A DNA stretch of 64,000 bases from JAPUEK01 sp963815355 (GCA_963815355.1 CAWFGJ010000013.1:186001-250000), one strand, 5' to 3'. Counted from the stretch's first letter, positions 37,070-46,217 are shown. Notes: a model not told the origin generated them from the sequence alone. Program-made: numbers and translations.

Positions 37070-37788
37070 GGGATACTGGATTTGCGCAGGACATAGTTAG
37101 TCGGCGGATGCGGGGGCAGGCCATGGGAACTTTGCCAGTATCGCGCGCCGCCGCGTTTTAGAAACGTGGGCAATGTCAACACAAACCCCCCGACGAAGCC
37201 CCCGACATGGGCGAGATACGCCACGCCATCGCTTGTGTCCGTGGCCCCCTGAAAAAGCTGAAAGCCGATCCAAACCCCCAACACGACCCAAGCGGGAATC
37301 GTAAAGACCCGGAAGAAGATCAGGAAAATAACAAGAACATCAACCCGCGCCTTCGGAAACAGCAGCAAGTAGCCGCCAAGTACGCCTGCGATCGCGCCAG
37401 ACGCACCGACCATCGGCACAGGCGATGACGGATCGGCGGCGATCTGGAGGGCGGCGGCGGTTAGGCCGGCCAGGATGTAGAAGACGGCAAAGCCCACATG
37501 GCCGAAGCTGTCTTCCATGTTATCGCCAAAAATCCACAAAAACAGCATGTTACCGACCAAGTGCATCCAGCCGGCGTGCAGAAACATGTGTGTGAAAAGC
37601 GTCTTGAAACCGTCTTCCTGTAGCAGGTTGTTCGGCACCATTCCCCAGTTCATGAAGAATATGTTGATCTGCCAATCGGACTCTAGCGTCAGCCAATAGG
37701 ACAGGAAGATGCCAACGTTGAGCAAGATAAGCCCGCGCGTGACATAGGGGGTGCGGCCGGAGGGGTTGTGATCACGTATTGGAAACAT
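37054..37788 (-). CDS. Rhomboid family intramembrane serine protease
   Basis: A 244-residue protein with six to seven membrane segments. The catalytic Ser is in GASGAIAG (about residue 130) and the His in YLAHVGGFVGGF (about residue 190). HMFLHAGWMHLVGNMLFLWIFGDN in the second segment carries the family His/Asn residues. It cleaves membrane-protein substrates within the bilayer; the substrate is unknown. The gene converges with the preceding phosphatase gene, and a poly-C tract lies about 50 bases upstream of its start. Confidence 0.93.
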   Translation of the reverse strand: MFPIRDHNPSGRTPYVTRGLILLNVGIFLSYWLTLESDWQINIFFMNWGMVPNNLLQEDGFKTLFTHMFLHAGWMHLVGNMLFLWIFGDNMEDSFGHVGFAVFYILAGLTAAALQIAADPSSPVPMVGASGAIAGVLGGYLLLFPKARVDVLVIFLIFFRVFTIPAWVVLGVWIGFQLFQGATDTSDGVAYLAHVGGFVGGFVLTLPTFLKRGGARYWQSSHGLPPHPPTNYVLRKSSIPKTRR

Positions 37789-37836
37789 GGGCAGAGGGTT
37801 CCCGATCCGGCGGGGCGCGTCAAGGTCCGTCAGCCG

Positions 37837-37847
37837 CCCCCCCCCCC
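37837..37847. repeat. Homopolymer of 11 C in the rhomboid upstream region
   Basis: Eleven consecutive C residues on + (G on the coding strand of the rhomboid gene), 49-59 bases before its start and 44 bases past the putA stop. Confidence 0.8.
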
Positions 37848-37890
37848 ACCGCCACGCAAACCGCCGCGGGGGGAGAGGGATAGATGCCGA

Positions 37891-40800
37891 TCAGGTGCCG
37901 GAGACCTCGGCCAGCAGTTGCGCGTTGCCGCCAGAGGCGGTGGTGTCGATGCAGATGTGGCGTTCCATCAACGCGTGGCCCGCATCCGGCAGATCACCGA
38001 TGAGCGGCAGGATCGGGCCTTTGCGGGCGGCGAGCGCTTTGGCGCGGCTGCGGCCGCCCTCAACATCGCCCCACCACAAGGCGCCAGAAAAGCCCTGCAA
38101 GCGGCCAAGGGCCAGCGGCGACAGGCCCGGCGCTTCGACGGCAGAGCCACCAAGACGACGGATCGCCTCGGCTTGGGCCAGCGCGGCGGGGACGGTCGGC
38201 CCAAGGCACAGCAGCGGCGCACGCGCCACCGAGGTCAGGCGGTTCGATTCCCCGGTTGGCCCCGGCAGATCGAGGGTGCGCACCTCGCCCGCGCCGGGGG
38301 CGACCCGCAGGGCGGCGGCAATCACGGCTTCGTCTGCCTCGGCATCGTGACCTTCTGACTGCGGGGCTGCGGCGCGGGTGTAGCGGTGCAGATACTCGGG
38401 GCCGCCCGCTTTGGGGCCGGTGCCCGAAAGGCCCTCGCCACCGAAGGGCTGGCTGCCGACGACCGCGCCGATCTGGTTGCGATTGACGTAGATGTTGCCG
38501 ACGTGCAGCGCCTCAACCACGGCCTGCACGCGGTCGTCGATCCGGGTGTGCAGCCCGAAGGTCAGGCCATAGCCGGTGTCGTTGACCGCGCGGACCACTT
38601 GGTCAATCTCACCTGCCTTGAAGGTGGCGATATGCAGCACCGGGCCAAAGATTTCGCGGGGCATGTCCGCGATGCCCGCAACGCGGATGACGGTGGGGGC
38701 GATAAAGGTGCCTTGGGTCGGAGCCGCCATTGCCTTGAGCACCCGGCCTTCGGCCTGCGCTGCGGCGATATAATCGCGGATGCCGGATTGCGCTTGGGCG
38801 TCGATCACCGGGCCGACATCGGTTTGCAGGCTGAGCGGATCGCCGAGGGTCAATTCCTCCATCGCGCCGAACAGCATTTCCTGAACGGTTTCGGCCACGT
38901 CTTCTTGCACATAAAGGCAGCGCAGCGCCGAACAGCGTTGGCCCGCCGATTGGAAGGACGAGGCGAGGATATCGCGCACCGCTTGTTCGGGCAAAGCGGT
39001 GCTGTCCACCAGCATCGCGTTCAGCCCGCCGGTTTCGGCAATCAGCGGTGCGGTTGGGTCCAGATGTTCGGCCATGCTGCGCCGAATCAGCAGGGCCGTT
39101 TCGGTGGACCCGGTAAAGGCCACACCCGACACCCGCGCATCGCGGGTAATCGCCGCGCCCACCGTGCCATCACCGGGCAAAAGTTGCAGGGCCGAGGCGG
39201 GAACCCCCGCCTTGTGCAGCAGCGCCACGGCCAAGGCTGCAATCAGCGGCGTTTGTTCGGCAGGCTTGGCCAGCACCGCGTTGCCTGCCGCCAAAGCCGC
39301 CCCGATCTGGCCCGAAAAGATGGCGAGCGGAAAGTTCCAAGGGCTGATGCAGGCAAAGACACCGCGCGCCGGATGGGTCAGGCCCGCGGCACCGTCCGCG
39401 TAATAGCGCAGGAAATCGACGGCCTCGCGCAGTTCGGCCACGGCATCGGCAAGCGATTTGCCTGCCTCCCGCGCCAGAAGCGCGAAGATTTCGCCAAAGT
39501 TGGCCTCATAAAGATCGGCGGCGCGGCGCAGCACTTCGGCGCGCTCGGCCGGGGCGGCGATCCACGGTTCGGCCAGACGCAGGGCGGTGTCGACATCGGC
39601 CGGGTTGGCGGTGATGACCTGACCGACCAGTGCGCCGGTTGCAGGGTTCATCACGTCAAGCCGGGGGCCGCCGACCGCGCGGCCTGCGATCAGGGGTGCG
39701 GCCTCAAAGCTGCGGGCTTCATGCGGGGCGCGGGCCTGCTCAATCGCGTGCAGATCGGCGGCGTCGGTCAGATCCCAGCCGCGCGCGTTGCGCCGGGTGC
39801 CAAACAGGCCCGGCCCGGTCAGGATGGCCGGGTTGGCGACCGTGGTCATCGTCTCCATCGCGGTGACGGGGCAAGACGCCACGCGTTCGGGGCTGACCTC
39901 TTCGTTGACGATCTGGTTCACGAAGGACGAGTTCGCCCCGTTCTCCAGCAGGCGGCGCACGAGATAGGCCAGCAGATCGCGGTGTGCGCCGACGGGGGCG
40001 TAGATCCGGCAACGCGTGCCTTTGTCGGTCAGCACGATGTCGTGCAGCCGTTCGCCCATGCCGTGCAGGCGCTGGAATTCAAAGGCGCGCGTGTCATCGG
40101 CCATATCAAGGATGGCCGCGACCGTGTGGGCGTTGTGGGTGGCAAACTGCGGGTAGATCCGGTCGACCATGCCCAAAAGTTTGCGGGCGTTGGCAATGTA
40201 GCTGACATCGGTGGCCTGTTTGCGGGTGAAGACGGGAAAGCTTTCCAATCCCAGAACCTGCGCGCGTTTGACCTCGGCGTCCCAGTAGGCGCCTTTGACC
40301 AGTCGCACCATGATCTTGCGATCCAGTTTCTGGGCCAAGGCGTAGAGCCAGTCGATCACCGGGCCCGCGCGGCGTCCGTAGGCCTGCACCACCACGCCGA
40401 ACCCGTCCCAGCCTTTCAGCGCGGGATCAGACAGCACGGCTTCAATCACCTCCAGCGACAGGGCCAGACGGTCGGCTTCTTCGGCGTCAATGTTAAAGCC
40501 AAGCCCCGCCGCTTTGGCCAGACCCGCCAGGGCGCGCACCCGTGGCACCAGTTCTTCCATCACGCGCGCGCGTTTGGCGACCTCATACCGGGGGTGGAGG
40601 GCAGAGAGTTTCACCGAGATGCCGGGGTTGGCGCGGATATCGCCTTTGGTGGCGGCCCCGGCGATGGCGGTGATCGCCTTGGAATAGCTCAGGTGGTAGC
40701 GGCGGGCGTCGGCCTCGGTGCGGGCCGCCTCGCCCAGCATGTCGTAGCTGTAGGTGTAGCCTTGCGCCTCCAGATCGCGGGCGCGCTTCATGGCCTTGTC

Positions 40801-41331
40801 GATGGTTTCGCCCAAGACGAAATTGCGCCCCATCTCTTTCATCGCGCGGGTGACGGCGGTGCGGATCACCGGCTCGCCCAGACGTTTGACGGCGGCTTTG
40901 AGGTGGCCGACGACGCCCGGCTCGCGTTCGTCCAGCACCTTGCCGGTCAGCATCAGCGCCCAGGTTGAGGCGTTGACCAGCGAGGAGGCGGATTTGCCCA
41001 AGTGACGGCCCCAGTCCGAGGGAGCGATCTTGTCCTCGATCAACGCGTCCATCGTTTCGGCGTCGGGCACCCGCAGCAGGGCCTCGGCCAGACACATCAG
41101 GGCAATGCCCTCATCGGTGGACAGGCCGTATTCGGCAAGGAAGACCTCCATCAAGCCCGGCTTGACGCTGGCACGGATGCGGCGCACGAAATCGGCGCCG
41201 GCGGCGGTGATGCGGGTGCGCGCGGCGGCGTCCAGCCCGCAGTCGCGGATCAACGCGGCCACAAGGGCCGCCTCATCACGCAGGGCTTCACGGTCAATCA
41301 CGGTCCAGCTTGCAGTCATGTCGCGAGTCAT
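37891..41331 (-). CDS. putA: Bifunctional proline dehydrogenase/pyrroline-5-carboxylate dehydrogenase
   Basis: An 1146-residue PutA without the N-terminal ribbon-helix-helix DNA-binding domain of E. coli, so it is not its own repressor. The proline dehydrogenase barrel occupies about residues 100-460 (NPGISVKLSALHPRYE, MVRLVKGAYWDAEVK, FATHNAHTVAA). The P5C dehydrogenase follows (ACISPWNFPLAIF, Cys in QSAGQRCSALRCL, about residue 800) and a C-terminal extension of about 100 residues closes the substrate tunnel. It oxidises proline to glutamate. ATG 41331 follows AGGAG; the divergent Lrp-type gene is the likely regulator. Confidence 0.95.
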   Translation of the reverse strand: MTRDMTASWTVIDREALRDEAALVAALIRDCGLDAAARTRITAAGADFVRRIRASVKPGLMEVFLAEYGLSTDEGIALMCLAEALLRVPDAETMDALIEDKIAPSDWGRHLGKSASSLVNASTWALMLTGKVLDEREPGVVGHLKAAVKRLGEPVIRTAVTRAMKEMGRNFVLGETIDKAMKRARDLEAQGYTYSYDMLGEAARTEADARRYHLSYSKAITAIAGAATKGDIRANPGISVKLSALHPRYEVAKRARVMEELVPRVRALAGLAKAAGLGFNIDAEEADRLALSLEVIEAVLSDPALKGWDGFGVVVQAYGRRAGPVIDWLYALAQKLDRKIMVRLVKGAYWDAEVKRAQVLGLESFPVFTRKQATDVSYIANARKLLGMVDRIYPQFATHNAHTVAAILDMADDTRAFEFQRLHGMGERLHDIVLTDKGTRCRIYAPVGAHRDLLAYLVRRLLENGANSSFVNQIVNEEVSPERVASCPVTAMETMTTVANPAILTGPGLFGTRRNARGWDLTDAADLHAIEQARAPHEARSFEAAPLIAGRAVGGPRLDVMNPATGALVGQVITANPADVDTALRLAEPWIAAPAERAEVLRRAADLYEANFGEIFALLAREAGKSLADAVAELREAVDFLRYYADGAAGLTHPARGVFACISPWNFPLAIFSGQIGAALAAGNAVLAKPAEQTPLIAALAVALLHKAGVPASALQLLPGDGTVGAAITRDARVSGVAFTGSTETALLIRRSMAEHLDPTAPLIAETGGLNAMLVDSTALPEQAVRDILASSFQSAGQRCSALRCLYVQEDVAETVQEMLFGAMEELTLGDPLSLQTDVGPVIDAQAQSGIRDYIAAAQAEGRVLKAMAAPTQGTFIAPTVIRVAGIADMPREIFGPVLHIATFKAGEIDQVVRAVNDTGYGLTFGLHTRIDDRVQAVVEALHVGNIYVNRNQIGAVVGSQPFGGEGLSGTGPKAGGPEYLHRYTRAAAPQSEGHDAEADEAVIAAALRVAPGAGEVRTLDLPGPTGESNRLTSVARAPLLCLGPTVPAALAQAEAIRRLGGSAVEAPGLSPLALGRLQGFSGALWWGDVEGGRSRAKALAARKGPILPLIGDLPDAGHALMERHICIDTTASGGNAQLLAEVSGT

Positions 41332-41438
41332 CAGGACGCTCCTATGGGTTTGAACCATGATAGCGCAGGTTTGACAGGCGATCTGCCCGAAGATAGGACA
41401 TATCGCAGCCGATTCACTCCTCCTTTCCTGGTTTTGCC
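41332..41438. promoter_or_regulatory. putA / Lrp-type regulator divergent promoter region
   Basis: A 107-base gap between divergent starts. It should contain the operator of the Lrp-type protein; I see no long perfect palindrome, only AT-richer patches around 41352-41405. Confidence 0.4.
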
Positions 41439-41900
41439 ATGCCAATCGACCGCGCGCCCCTTGACCGCTTTGACCACGCGATTTTGCGGGTGCTGTCGGC
41501 GGATGCCCGCGTGACGGCAACCGAGCTTGGCCGGCGGATCGGGTTGTCAAAATCGCCCACCCAAGCGCGCATGAAACGGCTGGAGGAGAGCGGCATCATC
41601 ACCGGCTACCGGGCCAATCTGGACCCGATCCGGATGGGTCTGGCCCATGTGGCTTTTGTGGAGGTTCGTCTGTCAGACACGCGCGAGGCCGCACTTCAGG
41701 CCTTTAACAAAGCCGTGTTGGCCGTGCCGGAGGTAGAGCAGTGCCACATGATCGCGTCGCGTTTTGACTATCTGTTGAAAGTGCGCACGACCGACATTCA
41801 GGACTATCGCCGTGTGCTGGCAGAGCGGATATCCGCCCTGCCGCATGTCGCCTCAACCTCCACCTATGTCGCGATGGAGGCGGTGAAGGATTTGCTGTGA
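41439..41900 (+). CDS. putR: Lrp/AsnC family regulator of proline use
   Basis: A 153-residue protein. The N-terminal helix-turn-helix is LDRFDHAILRVLSADARVTATELGRRIGLSKSPTQARMKRLEESGII (residues 5-51). The C-terminal RAM ligand domain contains VEVRLSDTREAAL and CHMIASRFDYLLKVRTTDIQDYR. Divergent placement from putA makes it the probable proline-responsive activator, as PutR is in Rhodobacter and Agrobacterium. Confidence 0.9.
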   Translation: MPIDRAPLDRFDHAILRVLSADARVTATELGRRIGLSKSPTQARMKRLEESGIITGYRANLDPIRMGLAHVAFVEVRLSDTREAALQAFNKAVLAVPEVEQCHMIASRFDYLLKVRTTDIQDYRRVLAERISALPHVASTSTYVAMEAVKDLL

Positions 41901-41959
41901 CCGGGCCTTGCGCTGCGGGCCACGCAACGGCCCGTCGTTCGGCAAAAGCCCTGTCCGGA

Positions 41960-42088
41960 TCAGTCTTTCGACTTGCCCGAAGAGATATCAACCGACGATT
42001 TGGAACCGGTTGTCACCGTGATCGCCTCTTTGGCCTTTTCCTTTTTCGGTTTTTTGACCTCTTTGCGCTTGTTCATGCCCTTGGCCAT
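41960..42088 (-). CDS. Lys-rich microprotein, 42 residues
   Basis: ATG 42088, preceded by AAAGGGAG, reads MAKGMNKRKEVKKPKKEKAK and ends SGKSKD, 42 residues in all. It is very basic (14 Lys in the first 30 residues) and has no hydrophobic segment. Small proteins beginning MAKGxNKRKEVKKPKK are, as I recall, widespread in alphaproteobacteria, and their basic N-terminus suggests nucleic-acid or ribosome contact; the function is not established. It was found by reading the gap after the Lrp-type gene. Confidence 0.7.
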   Translation of the reverse strand: MAKGMNKRKEVKKPKKEKAKEAITVTTGSKSSVDISSGKSKD

Positions 42089-42162
42089 TTGTCGTCTCCC
42101 TTTTTCCTTGGTCTGGACGATAGCCTACGCCCCCGCCCCGGCAATTGCACGAGGATTAGAGA

Positions 42163-43191
42163 TCAGCGCAGACGTTGAAAGGCTTGCAGCAAGGCGGTTT
42201 CCAGCGGCGGCGGCAGGGCCGCCGAGCCTGCGGCGTGCAGGCAGGCGCAATAGAGTTTGTAGGGCCCTGACTGCTGGACCAGCCGCTGAAAGGCCGCCCT
42301 GTGCTGCGCGACGCTGGCTTGGTGCAGCGCCGCAATGCCCGGCAGGCGCATCAGCCCCGCCATTTCTGCACCAAGACGGTCTTGCAGGGCCAAGGCCGCC
42401 GGGTTCGGCTGGTTGTTGAAGTTCCGCTCGACCCAGTAGGTCAGGTCAACCGCCTTTTCGCTGCGATTGGGCAGGCCGCGTTCGGCCTTGACGATAAAGC
42501 TTTCGGCAGAGCGCAGCGAATAGTGGTGCATCTCGGCCAAGGCCCGGTGGCCGGAGATCCCCATCAGCGACATGCGCTTGTCATTGGCGGCGATCAGATC
42601 CGGCAGGGGGCGGCCACTGCCGTCGGCCCAGTGCGGGGGGCTGTCGGGTTTTTGTTTCGGGCGGTGCACGCCTGCCTTGGCAAAGGCCTTGGGTCGGAAC
42701 AGCGATTTGAAAAAGGTGGCCGCAACCGGGTAGCGCATATCGGGCGGCGCGCATTGGGTGAATTGCGCGGTAACCGGGGCGGGGGAAAAGGCGCCCTGCC
42801 CGCTATTGCCAAAAAGCCGCCAGCCAAGGGCGATGGCCTCGGTTTGTTCGGGAAGCGCGGCAAAAAGATCGGCCAGCCGGTGATCGCCGCAATGGATCAT
42901 CGGGAATTCATCCAGATCGCTGACCAGCATCCAATCAGCCATTTTGCGCAGCGGGTGCCGCCACGCCACATTCAGCGCCTGCCATTGCACGCTTTGGTCA
43001 GCGGGTGCGCTGTGGGACACATGGGTCAGCACGCCCTGGGCGGCCAGGGCGTCCAGCAAGCGGTCTGATCCGTCGGTGCAATCGTTGGAATAGATAAGGA
43101 AATCGGTCACACCGATGATGCGGTGCCATGCGAGCCATTCCAGCAGGAACGGCCCTTCATCCTTGATCGTGGTCACAGAAAGAACGCGCAT
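42163..43191 (-). CDS. Glycosyltransferase family 2 (Glyco_tranf_2_4-like)
   Basis: A 342-residue protein starting MRVLSVTTIKDEGPFLLEWLAWHRIIG, the family start, with YSNDCTDGSDRLLDAL and the nucleotide-sugar metal motif in WMLVSDLDEFP (about residues 88-98). No membrane segment is visible. It probably adds a sugar to an envelope polysaccharide or lipid; the donor and acceptor are unknown. It shares no operon with the flanking genes beyond strand. Confidence 0.85.
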   Translation of the reverse strand: MRVLSVTTIKDEGPFLLEWLAWHRIIGVTDFLIYSNDCTDGSDRLLDALAAQGVLTHVSHSAPADQSVQWQALNVAWRHPLRKMADWMLVSDLDEFPMIHCGDHRLADLFAALPEQTEAIALGWRLFGNSGQGAFSPAPVTAQFTQCAPPDMRYPVAATFFKSLFRPKAFAKAGVHRPKQKPDSPPHWADGSGRPLPDLIAANDKRMSLMGISGHRALAEMHHYSLRSAESFIVKAERGLPNRSEKAVDLTYWVERNFNNQPNPAALALQDRLGAEMAGLMRLPGIAALHQASVAQHRAAFQRLVQQSGPYKLYCACLHAAGSAALPPPLETALLQAFQRLR

Positions 43192-43255
43192 CCGATCCCG
43201 CCGTTACCCCGCCTTGGGCAAGATTAGGGGCCGGGATGCCCGAAGGCAAGGCAGC

Positions 43256-43690
43256 TTACCCAAGCGGCGGCGGGTCAAAGGCCGCAGGGGCCAGCCGCGC
43301 CATTGTCGCACGCAAGAGCGCCATCAGTGCCGCGGAAAAGCTGATCGCAAGGGCATTGCCCATCAACCAGCCGATGACCGCGCCCACGGCAATGCCCAAA
43401 GCCAGTGCGGCAATCCAGCCGAACCAGCCCCGATCCATCAAGATCGCAATGAACGGGGCCGCCAGCATCAGACCAAACCAGCTGAGCGCTGGCGAAAGCA
43501 GCAGCAGGACCGACAGCGCCCACAGCATCAGCCAGCCGTCGCCCCATGTCTGCGACCCGGCCAGCCATTGCACCGCCAGCAGCACCGCCCCCACGGCGGC
43601 AGGGCCAAGCCACGCAATCAGCGCTGCCAGCCCAAAGCGCCGCCAGCCCAAGACGGCAAACCCGTCGGGGGCAGAGCGCAGCAGGGTCAT
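43256..43690 (-). CDS. Small polytopic membrane protein, unknown function
   Basis: A 144-residue hydrophobic protein with three to four membrane segments (about 18-38, 45-90 in two parts and 100-120), including WGDGWLMLWALSVLLLLSPALSWFGLMLAAPF. ATG 43690 overlaps the tldD stop by ATGA, so it is co-translated with tldD. An earlier in-frame start would lie inside tldD and is not used. Confidence 0.65.
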   Translation of the reverse strand: MTLLRSAPDGFAVLGWRRFGLAALIAWLGPAAVGAVLLAVQWLAGSQTWGDGWLMLWALSVLLLLSPALSWFGLMLAAPFIAILMDRGWFGWIAALALGIAVGAVIGWLMGNALAISFSAALMALLRATMARLAPAAFDPPPLG

Positions 43691-45108
43691 GCCGCCGATC
43701 CCCCCACCGTCAGCCCGCCGATCAGCAGGGTCGGCTGACCCACGCCCACCGGCACCCATTGGCCAGCCTTGCCGCAGTTGCCGATGCCGGGGTCCATCGC
43801 CAGATCATTGCCGATCGCGCGGATCTGTTTCAGGGCCGTGGCGCCGTCACCGATCAGGGTGGCGCCTTTGACCGCCTCGCCCACCACGCCGTTGCGGACG
43901 CGGTAGGCCTCGGTGCAGGAAAAGACGAACTTGCCGTTGGTGATGTCGACCTGTCCGCCGCCAAAGCCGACCGCGTAGATCCCGTCCCGCAGCGAGGCGA
44001 CGATGCCTGCCGGGTCATCGGTGCCGGACAGCATGTAGGTATTGGTCATGCGCGGCATGGGGATATGGGCATAGCTTTCGCGCCGCCCGTTGCCGGTGGC
44101 GTCCACGCCCATCAGCCGGGCGTTCTGTCTGTCTTGCATATAGCCGACCAGCCGCCCCTCTTCGATCAGCACATTGCGTTGCGACGGCGTGCCTTCGTCA
44201 TCGACCGAAAGCGAGCCGCGCCGATCCGGGATGGTGCCGTCATCCAGCACTGTGACCCCGGGGGCCGCAATCATTTGCCCCATCAGCCCGGCAAAGGCAC
44301 TGGTTTTCTTGCGGTTGAAGTCGCCCTCAAGCCCGTGCCCGATGGCCTCATGCAGTAAAATGCCGGGCCAGCCGGGGCCGAGGACCACATCCATCATGCC
44401 CGCGGGGGCGGGGACGGCCTCCAGATTGACCAGTGCGATGCGCAACGCCTCACGCAGCAGCGGTTGCCAGTGGCCCGGCTCCATCAGGCGGGCCAAGCCG
44501 AAGCGGCCTCCGCCGCCCGCGCCGCCCTGCTCGCGCCGGCCCTGGCTTTCGATGATGACGCTGACGTTCATCCGCGCCATGGGCCGCGCATCGCGGACCC
44601 GCCCGCCTTCGGGGCGCAGAATCTCAACCTCTTGCAGCCCGGCGCTGAGGGTCGCCGAGACCTGGATCACCCGGGGGTCCAAGGCGCGACCGTAGGCGTC
44701 GATTTCCTTGAGCAGATCAATCTTGCCCGCAAAACTCGCGTCGGCCATCGGGTCGGCGTCGCTGTAGAGCCGTTGGTTGGAGCCTTTTGGCGGGGCAGCC
44801 ATGCTGCCACCCCCCGCCCCGACGGCCAGACGCGCGGTTTCACTGGCGCGGATCAGCGCGCTTTCGGAAATCTCGGTGGAATGGGCGTAGCCTGCGACCT
44901 CATCCCGAACGGCGCGCAGGCCGAAACCTTCGGAGGCGTCATAGCTGGCGGTCTTGATCCGCCCGTCATCCAGAACGATCGCTTCAGAGCGGCGGCGCTC
45001 CAAAAAGAGCTCTCCGTCGTCCGCCCCCGCTGTCGCCTTGCGCAAGATCGCAAGGGCTGTGGCCTCGTCCAAATAGGTGTCGAAGGGTCGAAAAGGGGCG
45101 TCGGTCAT
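43687..45108 (-). CDS. tldD: Metalloprotease TldD
   Basis: A 473-residue member of the TldD/PmbA (U62) family. The zinc motif HEAIGHGLEGDFNRKKTSAF (HExxxH, about residue 252) is intact. The N-terminal part has RRSEAIVLDDGRIKTASYDASEGFGLRAV, and VGMGDYGxxGG-type family motifs appear as GDGATALKQIRAIGNDL near the end. With TldE (not adjacent) it processes small peptides such as microcins and CcdA; the native role is poorly known. ATG 45108 follows AAAGGAT. Confidence 0.93.
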   Translation of the reverse strand: MTDAPFRPFDTYLDEATALAILRKATAGADDGELFLERRRSEAIVLDDGRIKTASYDASEGFGLRAVRDEVAGYAHSTEISESALIRASETARLAVGAGGGSMAAPPKGSNQRLYSDADPMADASFAGKIDLLKEIDAYGRALDPRVIQVSATLSAGLQEVEILRPEGGRVRDARPMARMNVSVIIESQGRREQGGAGGGGRFGLARLMEPGHWQPLLREALRIALVNLEAVPAPAGMMDVVLGPGWPGILLHEAIGHGLEGDFNRKKTSAFAGLMGQMIAAPGVTVLDDGTIPDRRGSLSVDDEGTPSQRNVLIEEGRLVGYMQDRQNARLMGVDATGNGRRESYAHIPMPRMTNTYMLSGTDDPAGIVASLRDGIYAVGFGGGQVDITNGKFVFSCTEAYRVRNGVVGEAVKGATLIGDGATALKQIRAIGNDLAMDPGIGNCGKAGQWVPVGVGQPTLLIGGLTVGGSAA

Positions 45109-45130
45109 GGGTATCCTTTGAGGCGCGGCC

Positions 45131-45144
45131 TTGATCTGTGTCAA
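45131..45144. promoter_or_regulatory. FNR/FnrL box between tldD and coxB
   Basis: TTGAT-CTGT-GTCAA matches the FNR consensus TTGAT-N4-ATCAA at nine of ten positions. It is 23 bases upstream of the tldD start and 146 bases before coxB. Oxygen control of the cytochrome oxidase operon is the likely purpose. Confidence 0.6.
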
Positions 45145-45289
45145 AAGGCGCCACTATGTCACACGGTTTCTCTTGTCGTAATGGCGCTAATATGGTTTCA
45201 GGACGAACAGAAACAACGGGATTCTGCCAAACACAAGGGCAGGGCCGAACAGGCGGCAAGCAGGCCGTCGGACGGAACGGGAATTGAAC

Positions 45290-46120
45290 ATGCGTCTTCA
45301 CACCTTTCGCACTGGTCTTCTTGCCGCAGGGCTCGGGCTGAACTTGACTGGCTCCGCTTCGGCGCAAGCGCTGGAGACAGTGGGCCAACCGCTGCCCGAT
45401 GGCATTGGTTTTCAACCCGCCGCGACCGAAATCGCGCGCGAGTTGCAGCACCTTGATCACATGTTGCTGATCATCATTGGCGTGATCACCGCCTTTGTCA
45501 CCTTTTTGCTGATCTATGTGATGGTGCGCTATAACAGCCGCGCCAACCCCAAGGCCGCTGGCTTTACCCACAATACGCCGCTTGAAGTGGCGTGGACGTT
45601 GGTGCCGGTTCTGGTTCTGGTGTTCATCGGTTCTTTCTCGTTGCCCGCGCTGTTCAAGCAGCAGACCATTCCGGTGGGCGACGTGACCATCAAAGCCACG
45701 GGCAACCAGTGGTTCTGGTCCTATGAATATGTGGGCGAGGATGTTTCCTTTGACAGCTTCATGCTGACCAAGGACAAACTGGCCGAGAACGGCTATGCGC
45801 CCGAGCAGTATCTGCTGGCCACCGACACCGCGATCGTGCTGCCGGTTGGCAAGACCATCGTTATTCAGGTCACTGGCGCAGACGTGATCCACTCATGGAA
45901 GATCCCGGCTTTTGGCGTGATGCAGGACGGCGTCCCCGGACGTCTGGCGCAACTGTGGTTCACCCCCGAGCGTGAGGGCATCTATTTCGGCCAGTGCTCG
46001 GAACTGTGCGGCAAGGACCACGCCTATATGCCGATCACGGTAAAGGTCGTCTCGCAGGAAGCCTACGACAAGTGGCTTGCGGGGGCGAAAGCCGGGAACC
46101 TGCAGCTCGCTGCAAACTGA
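45290..46120 (+). CDS. coxB: Cytochrome c oxidase subunit II
   Basis: A 276-residue CuA-bearing subunit of aa3 oxidase. The signal peptide (about residues 1-26, ending ASA) and two membrane segments (LLIIIGVITAFVTFLLIYVM and VAWTLVPVLVLVFIGSF) precede the cupredoxin domain. CuA ligands lie in VIHSWKIP and GQCSELCGKDHAYMP. ATG 45290 is used; a TTG two codons before it is not needed. A terminator and then ctaB follow. Subunit I (ctaD) is not in this window. Confidence 0.95.
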   Translation: MRLHTFRTGLLAAGLGLNLTGSASAQALETVGQPLPDGIGFQPAATEIARELQHLDHMLLIIIGVITAFVTFLLIYVMVRYNSRANPKAAGFTHNTPLEVAWTLVPVLVLVFIGSFSLPALFKQQTIPVGDVTIKATGNQWFWSYEYVGEDVSFDSFMLTKDKLAENGYAPEQYLLATDTAIVLPVGKTIVIQVTGADVIHSWKIPAFGVMQDGVPGRLAQLWFTPEREGIYFGQCSELCGKDHAYMPITVKVVSQEAYDKWLAGAKAGNLQLAAN

Positions 46121-46143
46121 TCCGGACGGCGATTGAATTTGGA

Positions 46144-46170
46144 GGGGCCCCGGTGCGCGGGGCCTTTCTG
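46144..46170 (+). terminator. Hairpin after coxB
   Basis: The stem GGCCCC/GGGGCC (46146-46151 with 46159-46164) is followed by TTTCTG. It probably makes a partial terminator, so ctaB may be expressed at a lower level. Confidence 0.65.
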
Positions 46171-46217
46171 TCACCTGAGATGACCTCTGACGCGACCCCA
46201 GCGAAGGCAAGGCAGAC

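Noticed and set aside
37891..40968. Very long open frames on + across putA, and similar long shadows opposite pccB and topA
   Set aside because: They follow from the high GC content opposite real genes; their translations lack known motifs and are rich in Arg, Gly, His and Gln.
43691..43759. An upstream start for the small membrane protein, adding an Asp/Arg/Gly-rich leader
   Set aside because: It would lie inside tldD, while ATG 43690 overlaps the tldD stop as ATGA and starts just before the first hydrophobic segment.
45284..45289. TTG start two codons before coxB ATG
   Set aside because: ATG 45290 gives the normal signal peptide, and nothing favours the extra two residues.
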